Below are positions 1 through 6,433 of a DNA stretch of 6,831 nucleotides, piece after piece (within the stretch, counting starts at the first letter, position 1; every line of letters begins with the position of its first letter). The DNA is from Candidatus Dependentiae bacterium (lineage in GTDB: Bacteria; Babelota; Babeliae; Babelales; UASB340), in contig JAHIKO010000044.1 in NCBI GenBank assembly GCA_018897535.1, positions 1 through 6,831 on the forward strand. Reading direction: 5' to 3'. The position numbers and the translations under genes were made by a program. Below the pieces are notes generated by a model. That model was given only the letters and a program-made list of their open reading frames with translations, was not told the origin of the DNA and did no database searches.

Positions 1-1
1 C

Positions 2-982
2 GGTACAATAGTAAATAAAATATTGGATAACCAAATTTTATCTACAAATACAACACCTGAAAGTGATTTTTTGCATATGTTTTTAGCCGAATGCGAAAAT
101 CAAAAAATAGACTTTTTAATCATGGAAGTCTCTTCGCATGCTTTAAGCTTAAATCGTACATATGGTTTAAAATTTGATGCCATAGGATTTACAAATTTAG
201 CACACGAACACTTGGATTTTTATAAAACAATAGAAAATTATTTTAAAGCAAAACAAAAAATATTTAAGCAACTTAAAAAAAACTCTTACGCCGTTATAAA
301 CACAGATAATATTTGGGGAAAAAAAGCTTTTGAAAAATTTAAAAACAAACTAAATATAAACAAGTTAAGCTCCAAAAATTTTGATTTAATAAAAAAAATT
401 GTACCAAAGCATATGCCGGGTAAGTTTAATCTTTATAATTTTTATATGTCATACTTGATCTGCAAAAATTTGGGGTTAGACGATAAAAAAATATTAAATG
501 CAATAAAAACTTTCCCGGGAGTGCCGGGAAGATTACAAATGCATGTTTTAAAAAATAAATCCCATGCATTTGTTGATTATGCTCATAACCCATCATCAAT
601 GGAAGAGGTTCTAAAAACATTACGACCATTAACTAAAAACTTAATTACAGTTTTTGGGTGTGGCGGAAATAGAGACACAGAAAAACGTCCAATAATGGGC
701 AATATTGCCGTAAAATACTCAGATCATGTAATAATCACAGATGACAATCCTAGATTTGAAGATTCTAAAGAAATAATCAATCAAATATTAACAGGAATCG
801 ATAAAAAAGATTTTAAAAAAATTACTGTTTTAGAAAATAGAAGCGAAGCTATAAGTTACGCCGTAAAAATATCGAATAAAAATAGTATAATTGCTATACT
901 TGGCAAAGGTCATGAAAATTATCATTTGGTTAAAGGTGAAAAGTTTCACTTTGATGATTTTGAAGAAATACAAAAATATTAA
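2..982 (+). CDS. murE: UDP-N-acetylmuramoyl-L-alanyl-D-glutamate--2,6-diaminopimelate ligase (MurE), 5'-truncated by window edge
   Basis: Cytoplasmic Mur ligase that adds meso-diaminopimelate to UDP-MurNAc-L-Ala-D-Glu using ATP, the third amino-acid step of peptidoglycan precursor synthesis. The frame is open from base 2 with no stop, and begins G-T-I, the conserved MurE segment just after the missing P-loop. The TTG at 23 is therefore an internal Leu, not the start. In the 326-residue fragment (residue 1 at base 2) I see NTTPES (16-21), MEVSSHAL (41-48), HEHLD (68-72), the Lys expected to be carbamylated (K84, in FKAKQ), DYAHNP (192-197), FGCGGNRD (218-225), DNPR (248-251) and GKGHE (301-305). 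DNPR is the signature of the meso-DAP-specific enzymes, as opposed to L-Lys enzymes. The C-terminus looks complete. The central domain between the INTD segment and GKFN is roughly 20-25 residues shorter than in E. coli MurE by my hand comparison. The next gene is not murF, so the usual mur cluster order is not kept here. Confidence 0.95.
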   Translation, partial: GTIVNKILDNQILSTNTTPESDFLHMFLAECENQKIDFLIMEVSSHALSLNRTYGLKFDAIGFTNLAHEHLDFYKTIENYFKAKQKIFKQLKKNSYAVINTDNIWGKKAFEKFKNKLNINKLSSKNFDLIKKIVPKHMPGKFNLYNFYMSYLICKNLGLDDKKILNAIKTFPGVPGRLQMHVLKNKSHAFVDYAHNPSSMEEVLKTLRPLTKNLITVFGCGGNRDTEKRPIMGNIAVKYSDHVIITDDNPRFEDSKEIINQILTGIDKKDFKKITVLENRSEAISYAVKISNKNSIIAILGKGHENYHLVKGEKFHFDDFEEIQKY

Positions 983-996
983 TTACCCTATAAAAT

Positions 997-1002
997 AAGG
1001 AG
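997..1002 (+). promoter_or_regulatory. Ribosome binding site deciding the start of the small secreted protein at 1011
   Basis: AAGGAG lies 8 bases before the ATG at 1011 but only 2 bases before an in-frame ATG at 1005. Normal spacing favours 1011. That start also gives a canonical signal peptide opening with Met-Lys-Lys, rather than Met-Pro-Met-Lys-Lys. Confidence 0.7.
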
Positions 1003-1010
1003 TTATGCCC

Positions 1011-1388
1011 ATGAAAAAATATGTCTACATATTTTCGTTAATATTATCTGTATCTTTTAATGTAAATGCAATGTTAAAAGAAGATGACGATTCGTCATCT
1101 AGCTACGACTCAACATCTAGCGATGATTCTGAAAATTCAACTAAAATAGAAAATTTATTAAAAAACATATCTATAATAGATATAAAAGATTTGGCTGAAA
1201 AAGCTGTTGTTTCCTTAAAAAATCAGAATTATACGGATTGCATTGAGTTATTACTGGATATTATATCACAACAAGCGAATGAAATTAAAGAATTAAAGAG
1301 GGAGCTTTCAAAAACTTATAAAGCTAGTCAATATTTTTTAAACAACATTCTAGACGACTGCGATAGAGGTTATCCAAGTCGATATTAG
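1011..1388 (+). CDS. Small exported protein of unknown function, acidic Ser/Asp linker plus helical domain
   Basis: I do not recognise this 125-residue protein. Residues 1-20 form a clear Sec signal peptide: two Lys, a hydrophobic core, then N-V-N-A with predicted cleavage after A20. Residues about 24-43 are a low-complexity stretch of Asp, Ser, Glu and Thr, likely a disordered acidic linker. Residues about 45-115 look mostly helical, with a heptad-like charged segment around 86-104 (QQANEIKELKREL) that could form a coiled coil. Two Cys (C77, C117) could form a disulfide after export; this is inference. It starts 28 bases after murE on the same strand with its own ribosome binding site, and another small exported protein follows 52 bases after its end. 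It could be periplasmic or, in a host-associated organism, secreted; nothing in the sequence decides this. No lipobox Cys is present, so it is not a lipoprotein. Confidence 0.8.
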   Translation: MKKYVYIFSLILSVSFNVNAMLKEDDDSSSSYDSTSSDDSENSTKIENLLKNISIIDIKDLAEKAVVSLKNQNYTDCIELLLDIISQQANEIKELKRELSKTYKASQYFLNNILDDCDRGYPSRY

Positions 1389-1440
1389 CGTTAAAAAATT
1401 AATTTAAAATTTTTTTAAATTCAACAAAGGAATATCTTTT

Positions 1441-1839
1441 ATGAAAAAAATTATTTTTTCATTTTTATTTATTTTTTCTGCAATCACAAATTTAAATAGT
1501 ATGAATAATCCAAACGAAACAGCAACTGATATCTTAACGAAATATCTAGAAAATTATTTATATCTCAATAATACCAATCCTATCGACGGCATTGTAGATA
1601 TAAAAATGAGAAATCTAAGTGATACATTCAGAATGGAAGAAGATGGAATAAAAATTCATTTTGCTATACAAGCAGCAACAAAATTAATAGCAACACTAGT
1701 TACAGAACATTTTGATACTATGAAGAATATAGAAACCAGGACAAAAACATTGAAAAACACTGCAAATAATCTTAGAAAATTAGCTAAATATTTGGATAAA
1801 AAATTAGAACAACCAGAAAAAAAAGAAACTGAAAATTAA
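1441..1839 (+). CDS. Small exported helical protein of unknown function
   Basis: A 132-residue protein of no family I recognise. It begins with a Sec signal peptide of 20 residues (M-K-K, a Phe/Ile-rich core, then N-L-N-S) and predicted cleavage just before M21. This layout is almost the same as in the preceding gene, whose signal also ends in N-x-N-A followed by Met. The mature part has no Cys and appears mainly alpha-helical: a segment around 28-42, a hydrophobic one around 72-90, then a Lys/Glu-rich C-terminal helix from about 92 that ends in a polar, disordered-looking tail. An AAAGGA ribosome binding site at 1426-1431 lies 9 bases upstream of the ATG. The 52-base gap from the preceding gene contains only A/T-rich DNA, so co-transcription is likely but unproven. 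It ends 14 bases from the convergent HAD gene. I cannot align its mature part with the preceding protein by eye. Confidence 0.8.
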   Translation: MKKIIFSFLFIFSAITNLNSMNNPNETATDILTKYLENYLYLNNTNPIDGIVDIKMRNLSDTFRMEEDGIKIHFAIQAATKLIATLVTEHFDTMKNIETRTKTLKNTANNLRKLAKYLDKKLEQPEKKETEN

Positions 1840-1853
1840 ATTTTAAAAAAATA

Positions 1854-2660
1854 TTAATTACTTTTTAGAAGTTTTTTAAATTCAATAATTGGCCAATTTT
1901 CTTTTTTTGCTTTTTTTAATAATTTCTTATTGGGATTAACGGTAATTGGTTTTCCAACATGTTCCAATAATGGTATATCATTATGACTATTGGCATAAAA
2001 AATTGCTTCTTTTAAAGAACCATGTAATTTATTTTCTATAAGATTTTTAATAATTTCGTATTTATACTTATTAGAACATGGCTCTCCATCAAGTTTGCCT
2101 GTAGAAACGCCATCTTTATATTCCATTTTTGAAACAAAAATATAATCAAATTTATAAATTTTTAAAAACTCAGTGTAAAGCTCAGAAATACCTGCATCAA
2201 CAGCGATTAAAATCTTTCCTTCAGATTTATATTTTTTAAATAATCTATCAGCATCTTCGTATATATAATTTTTACAATCTTGTTCCCAAATTAAATTACA
2301 TTTGGCTGCTACATCTGCTTGCGGCATTTTTTTCATATGCTTAAACAATGTTTCATAGCCTTTTTTTGCATCCAAATTACCAAAAGCATAAGAAACTCCA
2401 CACTCTAAAAGATCCACATAACCGCTAAATGGGATATGTATCTTTTTTTTTAAAGACATTAATATTTCATATAACGTCTTTTCCCAAAATACGTTACTAA
2501 TATCAAATATTACATATTTAAAATCATTACTATTTTTTACTTCTTTTTTTTGTTCTAAAACAGAAACGCTTTCTTTTTTAGAATTATATTTTTTTGCATA
2601 AATACCAAAACTAAATAAAGAAAGCGTTAATAAAATCAATATACGACGGAAAGCCAACAT
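1854..2660 (-). CDS. Exported HAD-superfamily (HAD-IB, SerB/CicA-like) protein with altered catalytic motifs
   Basis: 268 residues. Residues 1-22 are a signal peptide or membrane anchor (R-R, hydrophobic core, G-I-Y-A), then a Lys/Ser/Glu-rich linker to about 46, then a HAD-fold domain. The family is shown by motif I (VIFDISNV, nucleophile D53), TGKLDGEPC (187-195) followed by K200 as motif III Lys, and YANSHNDIPLLE (222-233) with GKPITVNP, which parallels the YSDSxxDxPLLE and GxPxxVNP blocks of HAD-IB phosphatases. Three positions deviate. The second Asp of motif I is S55. The motif II Ser/Thr is D155. The first Asp of motif IV is N224, while D228 is kept. Some active HAD-IA enzymes such as E. 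coli YihX also lack the second motif I Asp, so inactivity is likely but not certain. The gene starts 7 bases after the mreB stop with an AGG ribosome binding site inside the mreB end, so it is probably translated from the mreB transcript. The substrate is unknown. Confidence 0.85.
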   Translation of the reverse strand: MLAFRRILILLTLSLFSFGIYAKKYNSKKESVSVLEQKKEVKNSNDFKYVIFDISNVFWEKTLYEILMSLKKKIHIPFSGYVDLLECGVSYAFGNLDAKKGYETLFKHMKKMPQADVAAKCNLIWEQDCKNYIYEDADRLFKKYKSEGKILIAVDAGISELYTEFLKIYKFDYIFVSKMEYKDGVSTGKLDGEPCSNKYKYEIIKNLIENKLHGSLKEAIFYANSHNDIPLLEHVGKPITVNPNKKLLKKAKKENWPIIEFKKLLKSN

Positions 2661-2667
2661 GCAAAAC

Positions 2668-3705
2668 CTATTTTAACAAAGCCTCTTTGTAAAAATCTAA
2701 AGCATCCAAAACTTTTCCTGCACCAAGCACAACTGATAACAATGGATTTTCAGCAACTTTTACAGGCAAACCGGTTTCTTTAGATATTAAAACATCTAAA
2801 TTTTTAAGCAAAGATCCTCCACCGGCCATCATAATACCTCTATCAACCAAATCTGATGATAATTCAGGTGGTGCATTTTCCAAAGCAGCATGTACAGCTT
2901 CAATAATAATCGCTATAGGCTCAGCCAATGCTTCAAAAACTTCAGAATCAGAAAGAATTACAGTTTTAGGAACACCTGTTATTAAATCGCGCCCCTTAAC
3001 TTCTTCTCTTTTCCGTTCATCAGTAAGAACTGCCGTACCAATTTTAATCTTAATATCTTCAGCCGTTCTTTCACCAATCAAAAGATTATATTTTCTTTTT
3101 ACATACTGAACAATAGATCTGTCCATTTCATCGCCACCAACTCGAACAGATTTACTAAAAACAACATCTTTTAAAGATATAATTGCAACTTCAGTAGTTC
3201 CACCGCCAATATCAACGATCATATTTCCGGCAGGTTCTTCAACAGGAAGACCGGCACCAATTGCCGCAGCCATCGGCTCCATAATTGTATAAACTTCTCG
3301 AGCACCTGCCTGTCTTGCAGAATCTTCTACTGCACGTCGTTCAACTTGCGTAATTCCAGACGGAACACCAATAATCATTCTTGGACGAACCAGTGTTTTT
3401 CTATTGTTATGAACTTCACTTATAAAATAACGAAGCATGCTTTCCGTAAGTTCGTAATTGGCAATAACACCATCTCTTACGGGTCTGCAGGCAACAATAC
3501 TTTCAGGTGTCTTTCCTAACATTTTTTTTGCCTTATTTCCTGCCGCTAAAACTTCATTTGTTGATGCTTTTACAGCAACAACGGAAGGTTGATCAAGAAC
3601 AACCCCCTGGTTTCTGACATAAATAACAATATTTGCAGTTCCAAGATCTATAGCTAGATCATTGGAAAAAAGACTAAATAATTTAGTCGCTGGCCAAAAT
3701 TTCAT
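2668..3705 (-). CDS. mreB: Rod shape-determining actin homologue MreB
   Basis: 345 residues, full length for MreB. It is the actin-like ATPase that forms membrane-bound filaments and organises lateral peptidoglycan synthesis. Visible motifs: phosphate-1 loop DLGTAN (20-25), VPSGITQVERRAV (114-126), the catalytic Glu region EPMAAAIGAGLPV (143-155), phosphate-2 loop DIGGGTTEV (165-173) and adenosine loop MAGGGSLL (293-300). Residues 3-13 (FWPATKLFSLF) are amphipathic and hydrophobic, suiting the membrane-binding N-terminal helix found in Gram-negative MreBs. The start is supported by GGAG about 8 bases upstream. This gene is visibly less AT-rich than its neighbours, as expected for a strongly conserved protein. 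It lies 12 bases after the outer membrane protein gene and 7 bases before the HAD gene. The usual mreC and mreD partners are not downstream. Confidence 0.98.
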   Translation of the reverse strand: MKFWPATKLFSLFSNDLAIDLGTANIVIYVRNQGVVLDQPSVVAVKASTNEVLAAGNKAKKMLGKTPESIVACRPVRDGVIANYELTESMLRYFISEVHNNRKTLVRPRMIIGVPSGITQVERRAVEDSARQAGAREVYTIMEPMAAAIGAGLPVEEPAGNMIVDIGGGTTEVAIISLKDVVFSKSVRVGGDEMDRSIVQYVKRKYNLLIGERTAEDIKIKIGTAVLTDERKREEVKGRDLITGVPKTVILSDSEVFEALAEPIAIIIEAVHAALENAPPELSSDLVDRGIMMAGGGSLLKNLDVLISKETGLPVKVAENPLLSVVLGAGKVLDALDFYKEALLK

Positions 3706-3717
3706 AATTTTTCTCCA

Positions 3718-5088
3718 TCAAAACTGAGCTTGAACACCTAATGTAAACTGATGAGTCTTACTACAACCATTTCCACTAAACTGGTAATCGTAATTTATAA
3801 AAATTTTTGGATCTAGAATCCAATTATTTCCAGCCTCTTTAGAATCATATAATAGCTCTAAAGAAATATAATGCATAGTCCATTTTGTTAAATCTTTTTT
3901 TGTTGAAATATTATTATCTATATCCGCCTGAGTTAATGTTTTTCCTGTCCATGGCTGCGTGCCAACAGTTTGATTTAAATAACTTTTTACAAAGCTTCCG
4001 CTTCTATCATCTATCCATTTATCTTTATTATGTTTTAAATAAGTATATCGCACTTGAAAATCAACACCGTCAGTTAAATTTTCTGCAGTAAAATATGGAG
4101 AAATTTTAAATGTTAAACCCGGATCGATTTTTAAATTTGTTATTAATGCACTAAATGGTGCGGGTTCTTGATAAACCGGAATTCTAAAAATTTTTGTATT
4201 ATCAAGTTGATACATAAAACCTAAAATCAATCCTACTTTCCAATCAGGCTTTAATTCAAATTCAGGAATAACATCAAAATACGATGTCCAATGCCCATCA
4301 CCCATAAAAGATACCGATGCCGGATAGTTTATATCTGCATATACGGATGAAGGAATAACAACACCTAAGCGAAAATTTAAATCTATACTGCGCATAAGTA
4401 ATTTATGATCCCAATTATAATTTAAACTTGCATGCAAATCTAAATCACCAAGCCCTGCCTTTATCCAATCTCCACTTTGCACAGAAAGATCATCATTTGT
4501 CATCCTTCTTATTCGATTCAACTGATCAACTTCTCCATCTTTTAAATTTTGAACCTGAGGATCGGATTGTTCCGGTAAAAAATAAAAATTGTCGCTAGCG
4601 ACAACATTCATCAAAGGCAATGATGCGCCCAGAGATACTCCTGGCAATTTTAAACTTTGACCGCTTATTCTTACATACTGTTCATAATTTAATAAAAAAC
4701 CGATAGATCTTATTTTACTATTAACTTGAAATCTAATTGATTTATCTATCCATGCATCATTTGGTCCACGTTCCCTTTCGATAGGATTAACATAACTTGA
4801 ACCATTAACTTGTTTCAAACTAAAAATAACATCTCTTAAATCATATGTTCCATACAATTCAGGAATACCAATATTTCCACCGCCACGACCAAAAGCAGTT
4901 GCTGCATTTGTCAAAAATAAAGAAGGCGTCACATGAGAAGTTCTTTTTGTTATGTATTCAGCAGGACGTTCTAAAAATGGAAAATATCTACTGTTATTAT
5001 GAGAAGCATTTAAACTAAACGAAAACAAAATCAAAAATAAAATAATTAATCTTTTTTTAATTTTTTGTAAAATCACAACCAACCTCAT
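3718..5088 (-). CDS. Outer membrane beta-barrel protein, family not recognised
   Basis: 456 residues. The signal peptide spans 1-28 (several Lys/Arg, then a Leu/Ile/Phe core, then S-L-N-A) with predicted cleavage before S29. The mature protein is rich in alternating polar and hydrophobic residues with many Tyr, Phe, Trp, Asn and Asp, typical of beta strands in an outer membrane barrel. It ends in FTLGVQAQF, a terminal Phe that matches the C-terminal beta-signal read by the BAM complex. A Gly-rich stretch (FGRGGGNIGIPELYG, about 66-80) lies near the N-terminus of the mature chain. A porin-like or other transport role is plausible but unproven. Two AGG boxes lie just upstream of the ATG; the one about 7 bases away is well spaced. 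It is the first gene of the minus-strand block; its TGA is followed by only 12 bases, carrying GGAG, before mreB. I do not see domains that name a specific family. Confidence 0.85.
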   Translation of the reverse strand: MRLVVILQKIKKRLIILFLILFSFSLNASHNNSRYFPFLERPAEYITKRTSHVTPSLFLTNAATAFGRGGGNIGIPELYGTYDLRDVIFSLKQVNGSSYVNPIERERGPNDAWIDKSIRFQVNSKIRSIGFLLNYEQYVRISGQSLKLPGVSLGASLPLMNVVASDNFYFLPEQSDPQVQNLKDGEVDQLNRIRRMTNDDLSVQSGDWIKAGLGDLDLHASLNYNWDHKLLMRSIDLNFRLGVVIPSSVYADINYPASVSFMGDGHWTSYFDVIPEFELKPDWKVGLILGFMYQLDNTKIFRIPVYQEPAPFSALITNLKIDPGLTFKISPYFTAENLTDGVDFQVRYTYLKHNKDKWIDDRSGSFVKSYLNQTVGTQPWTGKTLTQADIDNNISTKKDLTKWTMHYISLELLYDSKEAGNNWILDPKIFINYDYQFSGNGCSKTHQFTLGVQAQF

Positions 5089-5201
5089 TACCTAACCTAT
5101 TGGAAAAAACAATAAATAAGTTATCATAAAATTTAAAAATATTAATTTATGAAAATATACATCTAAAAAATCATAAAGTAAAAAAGGAGATGATAATTTT
5201 A
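5089..5201. promoter_or_regulatory. Divergent intergenic promoter region between the outer membrane protein and tpiA
   Basis: This AT-rich stretch of about 110 bases separates genes leaving in opposite directions, so it must hold promoters for both unless one start is internal. The best plus-strand candidate is TTGGAA (5100-5105), a 16-base spacer and TATCAT (5122-5127), which would leave a leader of roughly 65-70 bases before tpiA. On the minus strand, TATGAT (5128-5123) is a -10-like hexamer overlapping it, but no convincing -35 is seen. In DNA this AT-rich such matches arise easily by chance. Confidence 0.35.
5184..5194 (+). promoter_or_regulatory. Extended Shine-Dalgarno of tpiA
   Basis: AAGGAGATGAT matches the 16S rRNA complement AAGGAGGTGAT at 10 of 11 positions. 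It contains an in-frame ATG at 5190 that directly abuts GGAG and so cannot use it. The usable start is the ATG at 5202. Spacing is somewhat long counted from GGAG (12 bases) but normal counted from the extended match (7 bases). Confidence 0.6.
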
Positions 5202-5969
5202 ATGAAAAAAAATTTTACAATTATATCAAATTGGAAAATGTATTTGGATACAATTGAAGAATTAAAATTTGCAACGATAAATTATGATAATTTTATTAAG
5301 CTGACTAATTCAGAAAATAAAATTATTTTATGTCCATCTTTTTTAAGTTTAAGCTCAATAAACCAGATATTTAAATCAACAGACATTTGCATTGGTGCGC
5401 AAAATTGTTCTACACACTTAAATGGAAATTTTACCGGTCAAATTTCAGTAGAAAGCTTTAATAAATTGGGTATTAAATACTCAATTATAGGCCACTCGGA
5501 AACTAGACGTGAATTTAACGAATCCAATATTGATATTGCAAATAAATTTTCAAGATTAATAGATTTTGGCATAACACCAATTTTATGCATAGGTGAAGAG
5601 CTTGAAGAAAAAAAATCCGGCAAAACTCTAGATGTGTTGACAAAACAATTGGATCCAATATTTAAAATAATGGAAAATTCTTATAATAAATTAAATCATC
5701 TTGAATTATTAATAGCTTATGAGCCAATCTGGGCAATAGGTTCAGGAATAATTCCGGATCAAGATTATTTGGAAAATATATTTTCTTGGTTACATAAAAA
5801 TTTTTCCGGGCTTAGAAATAAAATAGTTTTCACTCTTTTATATGGCGGCAGTGTTAACGCCGAAAATGTAAAATTTTTGAAAAATATTAAAAATATAGAT
5901 GGTTTTTTAATAGGAAAATCAAGTTTGGATTTCCAAGAATTCGAAAAAATAGTAAAATATGGCATTTGA
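5202..5969 (+). CDS. tpiA: Triosephosphate isomerase
   Basis: Cytoplasmic glycolytic enzyme that interconverts dihydroxyacetone phosphate and glyceraldehyde 3-phosphate. 255 residues from the ATG at 5202, the usual TIM length. An in-frame ATG at 5190 would add four hydrophobic residues but overlaps the Shine-Dalgarno. Catalytic residues are all present: N10 and K12 in SNWKM, H98 in IIGHSETRR, and E174 in AYEPIWAIGSG. Also visible are ILCIGEE (127-133), the lid loop PIWAIGSGIIP (175-185) in the short form seen in many bacteria, and the phosphate-binding YGGSVN (214-219) and DGFLIGKSSL (233-242). The catalytic residues are intact, so the enzyme should be active. secG follows 41 bases later on the same strand, a common arrangement. 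Confidence 0.97.
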   Translation: MKKNFTIISNWKMYLDTIEELKFATINYDNFIKLTNSENKIILCPSFLSLSSINQIFKSTDICIGAQNCSTHLNGNFTGQISVESFNKLGIKYSIIGHSETRREFNESNIDIANKFSRLIDFGITPILCIGEELEEKKSGKTLDVLTKQLDPIFKIMENSYNKLNHLELLIAYEPIWAIGSGIIPDQDYLENIFSWLHKNFSGLRNKIVFTLLYGGSVNAENVKFLKNIKNIDGFLIGKSSLDFQEFEKIVKYGI

Positions 5970-6010
5970 TATAGACTAGTAACAAATTTTTTAACAAATG
6001 AAAGGCTAAA

Positions 6011-6334
6011 ATGACAACTTTTTTAATAGTATTATTCGTTATACTAAGCTTATTCTTAGCATTGTTTATATTAATTCAACAAGGCAAAGGCGATATGGGC
6101 CTTGGCGGGCTTGGCGGCGGAGGACAAATGCTATTCGGTGGTTCAGGCGGACAAAGCTTTTTTGAAAAGCTTACATGGATAATGGGTGCCATATTTATAT
6201 TTGGAGCACTTGGCCTTAGTATTTTAAAAACAAAAGAAACCGCAAAATCAAGACTTAGTCATTTTACAACAAGTCAGACTCAAACAAGTTCTCAAGAAAA
6301 TAATACAAAACCTTCTGAAAATGACACAAAATAA
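6011..6334 (+). CDS. secG: Preprotein translocase subunit SecG
   Basis: 107-residue inner-membrane subunit of the SecYEG translocon, which assists SecA-driven export. Two transmembrane segments (about 3-22 and 54-72) flank the family hallmark LIQQGKGD (21-28) and a Gly-rich cytoplasmic loop with MLFGGSGG (40-47) leading into FEKLTWIMGAIF. The C-terminal tail from about 75 is rich in Ser, Thr, Gln and Asn, and is probably disordered, as is common in SecG. The ribosome binding site AAAGG lies 5 bases before the ATG. The gene ends in tandem TAA TAA stops. It lies 41 bases after tpiA and is probably co-transcribed with it. The Gly codons make its middle a local GC-rich spot in AT-rich DNA. Confidence 0.95.
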   Translation: MTTFLIVLFVILSLFLALFILIQQGKGDMGLGGLGGGGQMLFGGSGGQSFFEKLTWIMGAIFIFGALGLSILKTKETAKSRLSHFTTSQTQTSSQENNTKPSENDTK

Positions 6335-6354
6335 TAAAATATTAAATTAATTGA

Positions 6355-6406
6355 AATTGGTTGGTTTAAATAATAAAAATATATAAACCAACCAATTGTA
6401 CTTTTT
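6355..6406 (+). terminator. Probable Rho-independent terminator after secG
   Basis: A perfect 14-bp inverted repeat (AATTGGTTGGTTTA at 6355-6368, its complement at 6384-6397) encloses a 15-base A/T loop, and a run of five T (6402-6406) follows 4 bases later. Only four of the stem pairs are G-C, so the hairpin is modest and the T tract is short and not directly adjacent. Its position 20 bases after the secG stop suits a terminator. A palindromic operator for the following mlaE gene is the alternative. Confidence 0.55.
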
Positions 6407-6422
6407 AGGATAAAAAAATAGT

Positions 6423-6428
6423 AAGGTG
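6423..6428 (+). promoter_or_regulatory. Ribosome binding site supporting a GTG start for mlaE
   Basis: AAGGTG has its AGG 7 bases before the GTG at 6434. The upstream GTG at 6426 runs directly into a TAG, so it cannot be the start, and no ATG in this frame lies between the site and the first conserved part of the protein. Confidence 0.6.
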
Positions 6429-6433
6429 TCATA

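Noticed and set aside
23..25. TTG as the start of a 319-residue protein
   Set aside because: The frame is open back to base 2 and encodes the conserved G-T-I of MurE, so TTG is an internal Leu codon of a gene starting outside the window.
1391..1418. A/T inverted repeat (TTAAAAAATT and AATTTTTTTAA) between the two small secreted genes, as a terminator
   Set aside because: The stem has no G-C pair and one arm has an extra T. In DNA this AT-rich such repeats are expected by chance.
1840..1853. Bidirectional terminator between the converging secreted-protein and HAD genes
   Set aside because: The 14-base gap is only A and T, and no stem with G-C pairs is found in it or the adjoining gene ends.
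3885..4091. 68-codon plus-strand open frame inside the outer membrane protein gene
   Set aside because: It is antisense to a well-supported gene, has no ribosome binding site I can see, and resembles no protein. The same applies to the short antisense frames inside murE, tpiA and secG.
5190..5201. Upstream ATG of tpiA adding M-I-I-L
   Set aside because: It abuts the GGAG of the Shine-Dalgarno with no spacer, and the family normally begins a few residues before N-W-K-M, as the ATG at 5202 gives.
6088..6150. Gly-codon-rich, locally GC-rich stretch in secG as a DNA repeat or foreign insert
   Set aside because: It is the Gly-rich loop that SecG proteins normally have, and GGN codons raise GC without any need for transfer.
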